From NCBI GenBank assembly GCA_021325275.1, contig JAJPHL010000043.1, positions 1-59,450 on the forward strand: a DNA stretch of 59,450 nucleotides, in the 5' to 3' direction. The translations under genes and the position numbers were made by a program. Below are positions 8,475 through 17,057 of the stretch, piece by piece. Each line of letters begins with the position of its first letter. Within the stretch, counting starts at the first letter, position 1. This stretch comes from Terriglobia bacterium. GTDB taxonomy: Bacteria; Acidobacteriota; Terriglobia; JAJPHL01. The notes beneath the pieces were generated by a model. That model was not told the origin of the DNA and made no database searches. It saw nothing but the letters and a program-made list of their open reading frames with translations.

Positions 8475-9656
8475 TTACCGCAAATGCAAGACCATGTGGT
8501 GCGCGCTCAGCGATCCCGTCTCAAAAGAATTGGCGGCCGCCCAAAGATAGAGCCGGAAACGGCGGTACAAAAACTCTCCCCAGCGCGACACCACGGTCTC
8601 GCGCACTGCTTCTAAATTCTCGGCCCATTTCTGGCACGTGAGGAAATAATTGTGGCGGTCGTTTTCCAACTGGATCACTTCAAAGCGGGTCTTCGCCAGC
8701 TCCGCGAAGTATTTTTCCAGGCACAACGGCGACGTATTGCCCTCGTAGATCCACTTGGTGATGAACGACGGCATCCCAAAGCGCTCGCCGGAATAGGCGT
8801 CAAGATAGATTCGGCCGCCGGGCTTGAGCACACGCTGATAATTCTGGACCGTGCGGCGGTAGTCCGGCAAATGTTCGGTAACGCCGAGATTGACGATCGC
8901 GTCGTACGGCTCGGCCGGGCGATGATCGAGAAAATGCTGGCGGACAACCTGGCACTTCAGGCCGCGGCGCGCGATCACGTCGTTCATGTATTTCTCCGAC
9001 GCCGCCGAAATCGTGATCGACGTGACGTGTACGCCTCGGGATCCCGCAAATTCCAGAAACGATCCCCAACCGCCGCCGATATCGAGCACGCGCATGCCCG
9101 GCACGATTCCCGCCGCCTTCATCGCGTAGCGGAATTTGCGCTCCATTCCGGTTTCCAGCGACTCCTGGTCCGATTCGAAGAAGCCGTGCGAGTATCCGCG
9201 GATCTTTTGGTCGAGCCACAATGTGAAGAACTGCGGATCCACGTCGTAGTGCGCCTTGATCCAGCGCTTGTCGCATGGCACTTGGCCGATCGTGAACGCC
9301 TGCGCATACGTATCGATGAAATAACGGATCGGCCGGCGGTCCGTGAACATGGGCCGATATTTCAAGCTGTCTAGCAACGAGCCTTCGATATCGAGGTGGC
9401 CCTTCATGTACGCCTCGGCCATCGACAACTCGTCGAACGACCCCAGCGCGCGCAAACCCGCCGCGTCCGCCACGCGCACCGTGAACGCCGGACGGCCCGC
9501 GCCGATCGTGTAGGTGCTGTGATCGGGAAGCGTCACCGCAAAGGGACGCACTGGCTGCCCGCTGCGTGACATGCGCTCATACCGCGATTGAATCTTGTAA
9601 ATGACTCCGCTGGGATCACCGGTCAAGACCACACTTACGCCGCGCGCTACGCTCAT
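8475..9656 (-). CDS. Cyclopropane-fatty-acid synthase-like methyltransferase
   Basis: The 393-residue protein matches the CFA synthase/mycolic acid methyltransferase family, which methylenates or methylates unsaturated acyl chains in membrane phospholipids using SAM. The SAM-binding motif MRVLDIGGGWGSFLEFA, the adjacent ITISAASEKYMND, and GVTEHLPDYR are visible. The N-terminal lipid-binding domain (about 90 residues) is present. The segment equivalent to E. coli YSCAYW reads YSHGFF here, so the bicarbonate-binding Cys is replaced by His. The reaction may therefore differ from cyclopropanation. It is the first downstream partner of the hydrolase at 9669. Confidence 0.82.
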   Translation of the reverse strand: MSVARGVSVVLTGDPSGVIYKIQSRYERMSRSGQPVRPFAVTLPDHSTYTIGAGRPAFTVRVADAAGLRALGSFDELSMAEAYMKGHLDIEGSLLDSLKYRPMFTDRRPIRYFIDTYAQAFTIGQVPCDKRWIKAHYDVDPQFFTLWLDQKIRGYSHGFFESDQESLETGMERKFRYAMKAAGIVPGMRVLDIGGGWGSFLEFAGSRGVHVTSITISAASEKYMNDVIARRGLKCQVVRQHFLDHRPAEPYDAIVNLGVTEHLPDYRRTVQNYQRVLKPGGRIYLDAYSGERFGMPSFITKWIYEGNTSPLCLEKYFAELAKTRFEVIQLENDRHNYFLTCQKWAENLEAVRETVVSRWGEFLYRRFRLYLWAAANSFETGSLSAHHMVLHLR

Positions 9657-9668
9657 CCGATCCTTTCG

Positions 9669-10598
9669 CTAACTTTGATTTGACAGCCAAGTGACTACTT
9701 GTGATGCCAATCCCAAACGCCCGCCCTGTCCAAGGTCGAGGTCGGAGGGAAAATACAGATGCCCGCCCGCCGGCGTGTGAATCGTGGTCAGCGCCCGAGA
9801 CGCGCGGCCGCACGCATCGCGCACCGTTTTCGGCGACACGATGGGATCGTTTTCCGAAACGATCAGCAATCCCGGAATATCGAGGCGATGAATATCGCTA
9901 GCCACCGCGATCTTTTCGTAATACGCGTCGACGCTCGGAAACCCGAAGCGTGGAATCACCGCAACCTCGTCGCGTTCCTTGGTGAATAACGCGCACTCCA
10001 CAACTTCCGGTGGATTCGCCATCGGCCGGCGCGCGGCGGCGGCCTTGTACACGCGATTCAGTTGATGAAACACGTGCCGCCGGTAAAGCGCATTGCTGGG
10101 ATCGTCGAACGCAACCGCGCCCGCTTCCAAGTCGATGGGTGAGCACACCGCCGCGACGCCGCGAATGCGTGGATCGATTTTTTCGATGGCCGCGCGCAGC
10201 GCGATGCATCCACCGACCGAGTATCCGATGATATAGACCTTGCGATATTTCCGAAGTTCAGGACTACGCAACGCCGCGCGTAAATCTTCGGTGAGTCCGC
10301 CGTGATAAATGTCTTCGCCGGAGAGATCGGCGCCGCGCAGATTCAATCGCAGCGCGCTGTACCCTGCTTTGCGCGCGGCGCGCGCCGCAAACGCGCAGTA
10401 GCGGCTGTTGGCGTCGCCGCCAAATCCATGGACGATCAGCGCCGCGGTGTCGGATTCCGGAACTTCATCGAGCCAACCCGTGAGCCGAATACTTCCCAGG
10501 TACGGGTCGTCGACAGTGGTGAAAAACGGCGTGCTTGGTTCAGACGGCGAGCCCAGCAGGTTCGGCAGTACCGTCCACAAGTGACCTGTGACGCTCAT
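9669..10598 (-). CDS. Alpha/beta hydrolase, YheT-like
   Basis: This 309-residue serine hydrolase has the oxyanion region LIVHGFGGDANSRYC and the nucleophile elbow GYSVGG. An acidic residue sits in SENDPIVSP, and the catalytic His is in GGHLYFPSD near the C-terminus. The order and spacing resemble the YheT/EMB8 group of esterases. Substrates are not known, but its neighbours (CFA synthase, acyltransferase, patatin) suggest a lipid ester. The gene ends 12 nt before the cfa-like start, so the two are likely co-transcribed. Confidence 0.85.
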   Translation of the reverse strand: MSVTGHLWTVLPNLLGSPSEPSTPFFTTVDDPYLGSIRLTGWLDEVPESDTAALIVHGFGGDANSRYCAFAARAARKAGYSALRLNLRGADLSGEDIYHGGLTEDLRAALRSPELRKYRKVYIIGYSVGGCIALRAAIEKIDPRIRGVAAVCSPIDLEAGAVAFDDPSNALYRRHVFHQLNRVYKAAAARRPMANPPEVVECALFTKERDEVAVIPRFGFPSVDAYYEKIAVASDIHRLDIPGLLIVSENDPIVSPKTVRDACGRASRALTTIHTPAGGHLYFPSDLDLGQGGRLGLASQVVTWLSNQS

Positions 10599-10658
10599 TC
10601 TTCATAAACATAGTCGACCTTGTCCATCACCGGTATATACCACCCTTCCCATTTTGTT

Positions 10659-11324
10659 CTAGTACCGACGAGTGAGAAGCAACTCCTCCAGTTTCGCGCT
10701 CATCCGTTGCCGGCATTTCTCCAAGCAATCGCCGAAATACGCGCGATCGCCGGGGCGATCCTCAAAGCGCATCGCCGGTAGAATCGCGAGATCGACGCGG
10801 CACGGCCGCGGTATGTGCTGCGAAAGCGTCTTGGGATGCCACGGCTCGGTGAGTATTTTCTCGCTCCCCGCGATCACGATCGGCACCACCAGCGCGTTGG
10901 CCTTCAGCGCCATCTTCAGGAATCCGCCTTTGAACGGCGGAATCGGCAGCGGCGGATGCGGATCGCCTTCCGGGCACAGCGCGAGATAACGGCCTTCCCT
11001 GAGGAGACGCTCGGTTCGCTCCATGGTCGCGCGATTATCGCCGCCCGGTTCCACGGGCATTTGCTCGTTGGCGCTCAAAATCCAAGCGATGACGGGGTTC
11101 GCGAAGTTCCGCTGCATGGTCCAAGTGAAAACTTTGCGGCGAATCGCGGCGACGGTGAGCCACCCGTCGATGGCGCAACTGTGATTCACGATGAAGATGA
11201 CCGGGCCTTGCCGCGGCACGTTCTCGAGTCCTGAAACGCGAAAGTCGAGCACCACGGCAAACAGCGCGCGCATGAACCAAACGCTGATCCAGTAAATCAC
11301 GGCAAATTCATCGCTTTCTTCCAC
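10659..11324 (-). CDS. 1-acyl-glycerol-phosphate acyltransferase (PlsC family)
   Basis: This 221-residue membrane-associated protein has a hydrophobic N-terminus (VIYWISVWFMRALFAVVL). It carries the acyltransferase HxxxxD motif as NHSCAIDGW. A substrate-binding block follows (CPEGDPHPP, in place of the usual EGT-R), together with a downstream PIVIAGSEKIL segment. It probably transfers acyl groups onto lysophosphatidate or a related lysolipid. Its first 28 nt overlap the end of the patatin gene upstream, so translation is likely coupled. The substitution in the EGTR motif makes the substrate less certain. Confidence 0.85.
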   Translation of the reverse strand: MEESDEFAVIYWISVWFMRALFAVVLDFRVSGLENVPRQGPVIFIVNHSCAIDGWLTVAAIRRKVFTWTMQRNFANPVIAWILSANEQMPVEPGGDNRATMERTERLLREGRYLALCPEGDPHPPLPIPPFKGGFLKMALKANALVVPIVIAGSEKILTEPWHPKTLSQHIPRPCRVDLAILPAMRFEDRPGDRAYFGDCLEKCRQRMSAKLEELLLTRRY

Positions 11325-13111
11325 GCTTCAATCTTCGGCAGCGCGTACAGCGCGCCTTGCTCCGCGATGTATTCCATGCGCTTCACGTCGAGAAAGGAAA
11401 ACTCGTCGGTCGGCGGATGCAGATAAAGTCCAATGCCGCCGTGCTCGTACGCCGACGCCGCGCCGATCGACGCCAGCATTGTAGTGCGTTCGAGGATTTG
11501 ATGAATGTTCGGCAATCCCAACGATTTTCTTCGAGGAAGCACGCTGCGCCACAGCACTTGGCTGAACGACAGACTCTCGCCGAACTCCTCGCGGCTCGCC
11601 AGTTGCCGCTGGGGATTGCAATTCACCGCGATCACCGACGATTTGTCGCAATAGCGGCACATTTCGTCGGCCGGAAGATTGTTGAGCAATCCCCCGTCGA
11701 CAAGTAACGCGCCGCGATCCCACACCGGCGGCAGCAGGCCCGGCACCGAACTCGAGGCGCGCAGATATTTCCGTAAGAGCCCGCGCTCGTGGGTCATCAC
11801 CTCGCCGGTGGTGAGATTCGCCGACACGCAAAAATATTTCCGTGGCATGTCTTCGATTTCCACGTTACCGAACATTCCACTGAGCATCTTCACCATGCGT
11901 TTTCCGCGCAACATGGAAACCACCGGCACCGTGTAGTCGCCCATGGGATTCAGGTCGACGAATCCTTGACGCAGGGCGTCGAGCATCGCGGGCCCGTCCC
12001 ACTCCAAAGCGCACTGCGCGGCGATGATCGATCCCATACTGGTGCCGGTGACCGCATCGACAGGAATGCCGGCTTCGCGCAGGGCGCGAATCACGCCGAC
12101 GTGTACGAATCCGCGCGCGCCGCCGCCCGAAAGCGCGAGACCAATCGCGCGGCCCGTAAGGAAGCGGGCCAGCCTGGCGAAACTCGCGGGATCGCTCTGG
12201 CCGGCGTGATGATGCATCGCCACGCTGCGACGCTCCAGCCATTGCGCGGCGCGGCCCGGTAGCGGCTCGCGGCCATCGGCGTGAAGCAGCACTAATTCGC
12301 GTCGCGCGGAGGCGGCTCCCGATGCGGAGTCGAGGTGCTGCTCGATTTCGTTCGGTTGCGGCGACGCCGCCACACCTGCCGCCAGAACGATTCGATCCGC
12401 TTGGCGAAGGCAGCGCTCGGTCCACGGCGTCCAAGCGGAATCGCACTCGAAGACGATGTAGCGGTAGCGCGATTCCAACAGATCGCCGTCAATTCCATCG
12501 GGCGCGGATTGCGTCGCGCTGTTCAAATGCAGTGCCGAGCCGTATCCCTCGAGTGCCGCGGCCAGATGCCTCGCGAAATCGGTGGCTGGACCACCGCCTG
12601 TTCCCGCCGGAACCACCGCAATCGTCGCCACCGACGCACGCGGACTCGCGCCACGATTCGCGCGCTTCAGTCGCGTGACCATCAACGCGGCAATCTGCAT
12701 CAGGGCGCGCGGATGTTTCTCCACCAAGTGGTCGAAGCGAGCCTTGGTCAAGCGTGCGAGTTCCGAGTCGCGCAACGCGACAACCGAGGCGCTGCGGCCC
12801 TCGCCGGTAAGCACCGCCATCTCGCCGACAGTTTCGCCGGGACTAATCTCGGCCACGGTACGCGCCTGGCTTCCCGGCTGTGAAACCACCGCCGCCAAGC
12901 GTCCGCTCACCAGGATGTACAGGCTGTCGCCGGGATCGCCTTCTCGAAAAAGCGTTTCCCCGCCCGGCAGTTTGATCCATTCGAACTCGGCTTCGAGATC
13001 TTTCTCCAACTCGCCGGCCGTGGACCCTCGCGGCGAGTCCGGCAGGAGCGCGGCCATCGCCAAATGCACGCGCGCGCGCAAAATGTCCGAAAGCTTGCTA
13101 TCCGATGACAC
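11297..13111 (-). CDS. NTE-type patatin phospholipase with cNMP-binding domain
   Basis: The 604-residue protein starts at GTG 13111. A longer frame to 13264 would overlap the divergent PadR gene and its operator. Residues about 40-170 form a cyclic-nucleotide-binding domain (GDSLYILVSGRLAAVV, then GETVGEMAVLTGEGRSASV). Residues about 330-500 are a patatin lipase: the oxyanion motif SGGGARGFVHVG, the nucleophile GTSMGS, and the catalytic Asp in VDGGLLNN. A P-loop-less linker lies between. It probably hydrolyses phospholipid or lysophospholipid esters under nucleotide control. It heads the minus-strand lipid cluster. Confidence 0.88.
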   Translation of the reverse strand: MSSDSKLSDILRARVHLAMAALLPDSPRGSTAGELEKDLEAEFEWIKLPGGETLFREGDPGDSLYILVSGRLAAVVSQPGSQARTVAEISPGETVGEMAVLTGEGRSASVVALRDSELARLTKARFDHLVEKHPRALMQIAALMVTRLKRANRGASPRASVATIAVVPAGTGGGPATDFARHLAAALEGYGSALHLNSATQSAPDGIDGDLLESRYRYIVFECDSAWTPWTERCLRQADRIVLAAGVAASPQPNEIEQHLDSASGAASARRELVLLHADGREPLPGRAAQWLERRSVAMHHHAGQSDPASFARLARFLTGRAIGLALSGGGARGFVHVGVIRALREAGIPVDAVTGTSMGSIIAAQCALEWDGPAMLDALRQGFVDLNPMGDYTVPVVSMLRGKRMVKMLSGMFGNVEIEDMPRKYFCVSANLTTGEVMTHERGLLRKYLRASSSVPGLLPPVWDRGALLVDGGLLNNLPADEMCRYCDKSSVIAVNCNPQRQLASREEFGESLSFSQVLWRSVLPRRKSLGLPNIHQILERTTMLASIGAASAYEHGGIGLYLHPPTDEFSFLDVKRMEYIAEQGALYALPKIEAWKKAMNLP

Positions 13112-13178
13112 GATGCCCAGTCTAACAGACGAGCACTCCACTTGACATCCAAGTGAACACATGGGATGCTCCACTAGA
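13112..13178 (+). promoter_or_regulatory. PadR-type palindromic operator over a -35 box
   Basis: CACTTG-acatc-CAAGTG (13139-13155) is a perfect 6-bp inverted repeat. It overlaps TTGACA (13142-13147), a consensus -35 for the padR/permease operon. The position between the divergent patatin and padR genes suggests it is the site where PadR represses its own promoter. Confidence 0.5.
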
Positions 13179-13523
13179 ATGCCAACTAAAGCCAGACTCC
13201 GAACGAACCTGAAAGTCCTCCAAGGCACCCTCGACCTGATCGTCCTGCGCACGCTCGACGCCATGGGACCGCAGCACGCCTACGGCATCGCCACGCGTTT
13301 GCAGCAAGTTTCCGCCGATTCGCTGCAATTGAATCAGGGAACGCTCTTCCCGGCTCTTGTGCGCCTGGAGCAGCAGGGATGGATTCGCGGCAAGTGGAAA
13401 CGTACGGAAAGCAACCGAGACGCCAAGTTCTATTCGCTCACCGCCTCCGGCCGCAAGGCGTTGGGACAAGAAACCGAGCGCTGGAAAGCGCTCACCGGAT
13501 TGATGGAGAAACTTTTATGTTAA
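13179..13523 (+). CDS. PadR-family transcriptional repressor
   Basis: The 114-residue winged-helix protein shows the PadR signature (LKVLQGTLDLIVLRTLDAMGP...HAYGIATRLQQVS, then LYPALVRLEQQGWI-type wing as LFPALVRLEQQGWIRGKW). The ATG at 13179 gives the standard family N-terminus. An in-frame ATG at 13161 is possible but lies nearer the operator. Its last 7 nt overlap the permease start, so the two are translationally coupled. In Acidobacteriota such regulator-permease pairs are numerous. The effector is unknown. Confidence 0.9.
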   Translation: MPTKARLRTNLKVLQGTLDLIVLRTLDAMGPQHAYGIATRLQQVSADSLQLNQGTLFPALVRLEQQGWIRGKWKRTESNRDAKFYSLTASGRKALGQETERWKALTGLMEKLLC

Positions 13524-16141
13524 GGCGCTTCTTCGCACGACTTCGCGCGTTCCTCCGCCCGGGCCGCGCCGAACAGGAAATGAACCGCGAGATGGAATCG
13601 TTCCGCGCGATGGCGGCCGATTCGCGCTTCGCCGCGTCGCAGACTACCGAACAAGCCAAGGAAGCGCATCGCGACGCGCGATCGTTCGTCGCGCTCGAGC
13701 AGCTTTGGCAGGACATCCGCCACGCCGCGCGTGGATTGTGGAAGAGTCCGCGATTTTCCGCAGTGGCGGTGATCTCGCTGGCCTTGGGCATCGGCGCGAA
13801 CACCGCCATCTTTACTCTGGTCAACGGGATTTTGCTGAAGAAAGTGCCGGTGGGCGATCCCGATCGGATCGTGCAACTGAAAGCGCATCTCCAAAGCTTT
13901 GAAAGCTCCGGATTCGCGTATCCGGCAGCGCGCGAAATCATGCGGCAGCACGAAATCTTCACCGATTTCGCGGCGTTCAGCGCGCGCCGCGGCGTCCTCG
14001 ACGTGAACGGCGAGCCGCACAAGGTCGATTTTTCGTTGGTGAACGGCAATTACTTCTCGTTCTTCGGCGCGCGTCCGGTGATCGGCCGCTTGATCGACGA
14101 TGAAGACGATCGTGTGGAGCGCGCGCATCCCGTTTGTGTGGTCGCGTATCAACTTTGGAAAAATGAATTTGGCGGCGACGACCGAATCGTGGGACGCTCC
14201 GTGCGCGTGGAAGGCGTCGAGTTGCAAGTGGTCGGCGTGGCGCCGCCGGACTTCGTGGGTCCCGAGTTGCAGCGCCGCCTCGACATCTGGATTCCCACGG
14301 CGATGGTCGCCGATATCAACTACAATCCGCGCGAGACTCCCAACTCGGTGTGGCTCCGCTTGGTCGGCCGCTTGCGCCCCGGCTTGCCTTTCGACGAAGC
14401 GCGCGCGCGACTGGCCGCCGCGAGCGTGGGCATCGAGGCGTCGCTCCCCAAGAATCGCGCCAACGCCGACGCCGTTTACACCATGTACGACGCCGGCCGC
14501 GGCTTCGACGATTGGCGCACGCAACTCAGCGAACCGTTGCACGTGCTGATGGGCGCGGTGATTCTGGTCCTGTTCGCGGCGTGCGCGAACCTCGCGAATC
14601 TTTTGCTCGCGCGCTCTAGCGAACGGCAGCGCGAGTTCGCCATCAAAGTGTCGCTGGGCATTCCCCGCTGGCGATTGCTGCGCCAAACGATGATCGAAAG
14701 TTTGGGAATCGCGCTCGTCAGCGCGGCCGCGGGAATCTTCATGGCCGTGGCGCTCACGCGCGTGCTGCTCGACACGTTCAATGCCGGCAGCCAGTGGAAT
14801 CAGTTGAACGTGTCTCAAGACCGCACCGTCTTGTGGTTCACGTTCACCGCGAGCGTCGTCACGGCGTTGATCGCAGGATTATATCCGGCGTGGTTGGCCT
14901 CGCGAACGGACGCGGCGACGGGTCTAAAAGGCGCGGGGCTGCACGGATTGGGTTCTGCTTGGTTCAAACCAGGCCTCGTGCGCCGCGCGTTGATCGTCGC
15001 GCAAGTCACGCTGGCGGTTGTGCTGTTGTTCGGCGCGAGCCTCTTCACGCATAGCTTGCAGAAACTGAAAACCATCAGCCTGGGATACGACATTCAACAT
15101 GTAATCACGATTGACATCAACGACGATGGACCGCGCAACAAACTGAAGCCCGTGGTCGCGCCTCCCGCGCTGGCCGAAGTGGTCGCGCGCGTCCGCCGGC
15201 TCCCCGGTGTGGAATCCGCCGCGTGGTCCGCGCCCGGCGTGCTTTCCTCGAGCTCGATGACCACGACCGAAACGATCACCGATCGCCACGGCGATCAGCG
15301 AACGGAAGGTAACGTCTATGTGATGTTCGCGGGCGTCGATTACTTGCGGACGATGGGAATTCCCGTGCTGCGGGGCCGCGACCTCGCGGCCACCGACCGT
15401 CCCGGCGCGCCCCTGGTGGCTCTAGTCAACCAACGCATGGCCGAACGCTTTTGGCCGGGACAAGATCCCATCGGCATGACGTTCGCCGGTTGGAATCACC
15501 AGCCGTTCACCGTGATCGGTGTGGTGGGCAACACCGTTTACACCAACGTCCGCGAGAAACCCCATTTGGTTTTCTACCAGGCGTTCGATCAATCGGCGGT
15601 GAGGGGAGGTGCATTGGAAATCCGCACACGCTCCACATTCTCGCAAGTGGATCGCGACGTCCGGCAGATTGTCAAAGACTCGGCGACGGGCTATCGTGTG
15701 TCGAACGTGACGGCAATGGCCGTGCTGCGCGACAATCTCATTTCGCAAGATCGTCTGCTGACAATTCTCTCTACGCTGTTCGGCGGACTGGGCACGCTGC
15801 TGGCTCTCGTGGGGATTTACGGCTTGATTTCCTATTCGGTAAGCTGCCGCAGGCGTGAAATCGGCATCCGCATGAGTCTCGGCGCGCGAATGCAAGTGGT
15901 GTTATGGCTTTTCTTGCGCGAAGGCACGGCGTTGCTCGCCGCGGGAATCTTGATCGGCCTGCCGATCGCGCTGGCCTCCGCGCGCGTACTTGAAAAACTT
16001 TTGTACGAAGTAAAACCGAGCGACGCCGCAAGCGTCTGGGCGTCGGTGGCGTTGTTGATTCTCGCGGGGCTCGCCGCGTCGTTCATTCCCGCGAGTCGCG
16101 CGGCGCGGGTGAATCCGGTGGAAGCGCTGCGCTGCGATTAG
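13517..16141 (+). CDS. ADOP-type FtsX/MacB-like ABC permease
   Basis: The 874-residue protein starts at ATG 13517, overlapping padR. An upstream in-frame extension to 13379 runs across padR in another frame and is rejected. An N-terminal cytoplasmic segment is followed by a membrane helix (FSAVAVISLALGIGANTAIFTLV). A MacB-like periplasmic domain, three helices with the FtsX segment (ANLANLLLARSSERQREFAIKVSLG), a second periplasmic domain and a second FtsX block (RRREIGIRMSLGARMQVVLWLF) come next. This doubled layout is the orphan permease type expanded in Solibacter. No ATPase is nearby. The substrate is unknown. Confidence 0.9.
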   Translation: MLRRFFARLRAFLRPGRAEQEMNREMESFRAMAADSRFAASQTTEQAKEAHRDARSFVALEQLWQDIRHAARGLWKSPRFSAVAVISLALGIGANTAIFTLVNGILLKKVPVGDPDRIVQLKAHLQSFESSGFAYPAAREIMRQHEIFTDFAAFSARRGVLDVNGEPHKVDFSLVNGNYFSFFGARPVIGRLIDDEDDRVERAHPVCVVAYQLWKNEFGGDDRIVGRSVRVEGVELQVVGVAPPDFVGPELQRRLDIWIPTAMVADINYNPRETPNSVWLRLVGRLRPGLPFDEARARLAAASVGIEASLPKNRANADAVYTMYDAGRGFDDWRTQLSEPLHVLMGAVILVLFAACANLANLLLARSSERQREFAIKVSLGIPRWRLLRQTMIESLGIALVSAAAGIFMAVALTRVLLDTFNAGSQWNQLNVSQDRTVLWFTFTASVVTALIAGLYPAWLASRTDAATGLKGAGLHGLGSAWFKPGLVRRALIVAQVTLAVVLLFGASLFTHSLQKLKTISLGYDIQHVITIDINDDGPRNKLKPVVAPPALAEVVARVRRLPGVESAAWSAPGVLSSSSMTTTETITDRHGDQRTEGNVYVMFAGVDYLRTMGIPVLRGRDLAATDRPGAPLVALVNQRMAERFWPGQDPIGMTFAGWNHQPFTVIGVVGNTVYTNVREKPHLVFYQAFDQSAVRGGALEIRTRSTFSQVDRDVRQIVKDSATGYRVSNVTAMAVLRDNLISQDRLLTILSTLFGGLGTLLALVGIYGLISYSVSCRRREIGIRMSLGARMQVVLWLFLREGTALLAAGILIGLPIALASARVLEKLLYEVKPSDAASVWASVALLILAGLAASFIPASRAARVNPVEALRCD

Positions 16142-16158
16142 GCGTATAATTCTGGGCC

Positions 16159-16971
16159 ATGAAAACGCTCTTTGCTCTGCTCGCTCTGACCGCCGTTGTC
16201 GCGGCGCAATCCAGCGACAAGAAAGAGTTCGAAGTCGCCACCGTCAAAGCGTCGCCGGCGCCCGACGGCCGCGGGTTCATGGTCGGGTGCCGTGGCGGCG
16301 CGGGAACAGCGGATCCCACCACGTACAGGTGCACGAACATGAGTTTGACCAACATGGTCACGATGGCGTACGAAATGGATTACTACCGCGTGACCGCGCC
16401 CGATTGGGCCGAGACCACGAGGTTTGAGTTGAATGCCCGCGTGCCAGAGGGCGCTACAAAGAAAGACCAGGCTGAAATGTTGCGCCACTTGCTCGAAGAC
16501 CGCTTCAAACTCGTGGTCCATCACGAATCGAAAGAGATCGTCCAATACGATTTGGTTGTCGGCAAAGGCGGCTCAAAACTCAAACCCGCCGTGGAACCGT
16601 CGACCGACAATTCGCCGCGGGGACCGATAAAACTCGGTGAAGACGGATATCCGGCGCTTCCCAAAGGCCAGCCGGGGATGGCCATCATGCGCGGCCGCGC
16701 CCGGTCTTATCAGCCGGCCTCGACCATCGAGCCGCTCGCGCGCCTGCTCACCAACCAATTGCATGCGCCCGTGCACGACGCGACCGGTCTGACGGGAAAA
16801 TATGAAATCGACTTGTATTGGTTCGCCGGCGATCCGGGACCGGACGAGGAACCCGGACCCACGCTCATTCAGGCCGTCGCGCAGCAGTTGGGACTGCGGT
16901 TGGAGCAGAAAAAAGGCCCGGTCGACATTGTGGTCGTCGATCATGTCGAGAAAACGCCACTGGAGAATTAA
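16159..16971 (+). CDS. TIGR03435-family secreted protein
   Basis: The 270-residue product begins with a signal peptide (residues 1-17, ending VVAAQS). It then carries the family hallmarks: EFEVATVKAS, the segment TNMSLTNMVTMAYEM, RFELNARVPEGATKKDQAEMLRHLLEDRFKLVVHHE, and LTGKYEIDLYW near the C-terminus. The family is a large paralogous set in Solibacter-like genomes, with no established function. It lies 17 nt after the permease and may be part of that operon. Its stop codon touches the relic hisA stop on the other strand. Confidence 0.9.
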   Translation: MKTLFALLALTAVVAAQSSDKKEFEVATVKASPAPDGRGFMVGCRGGAGTADPTTYRCTNMSLTNMVTMAYEMDYYRVTAPDWAETTRFELNARVPEGATKKDQAEMLRHLLEDRFKLVVHHESKEIVQYDLVVGKGGSKLKPAVEPSTDNSPRGPIKLGEDGYPALPKGQPGMAIMRGRARSYQPASTIEPLARLLTNQLHAPVHDATGLTGKYEIDLYWFAGDPGPDEEPGPTLIQAVAQQLGLRLEQKKGPVDIVVVDHVEKTPLEN

Positions 16972-17038
16972 GCTCGGCGCAATTCGTCGAGGCTCAGCGT
17001 GCCCGTGTAGACCGCCATCCCGACGGCCGAGTTGATCC
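16968..17038 (-). pseudogene. Relic of the 3' end of a second hisA
   Basis: On the minus strand this 71-nt stretch translates as INSAVGMAVYTGTLSLDELRRA and a TAA stop. The intact hisA at 22001-22738 encodes INSAVGMAVYTGVLSLDDLR in the same place. The DNA match covers about 62 nt (16977-17038 against 22040-22101) with about nine differences. No further hisA homology continues upstream, so it is a fragment, not a gene. It marks one edge of the signalling operon at 17058-21920. Confidence 0.8.
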
Positions 17039-17057
17039 TACCGGCCTCACTCGCCTT

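Noticed and set aside
13112-13264. N-terminal extension of the patatin gene
   Set aside because: It would overlap the padR gene and its operator, and has no similarity to cNMP-binding proteins before the GTG at 13111.
13379-13516. N-terminal extension of the ADOP permease
   Set aside because: It lies over padR in another frame. The ATG at 13517 gives the normal family start.
16968-17057. Short plus-strand frames after the TIGR03435 gene
   Set aside because: They overlap the minus-strand hisA relic and have no start signal.
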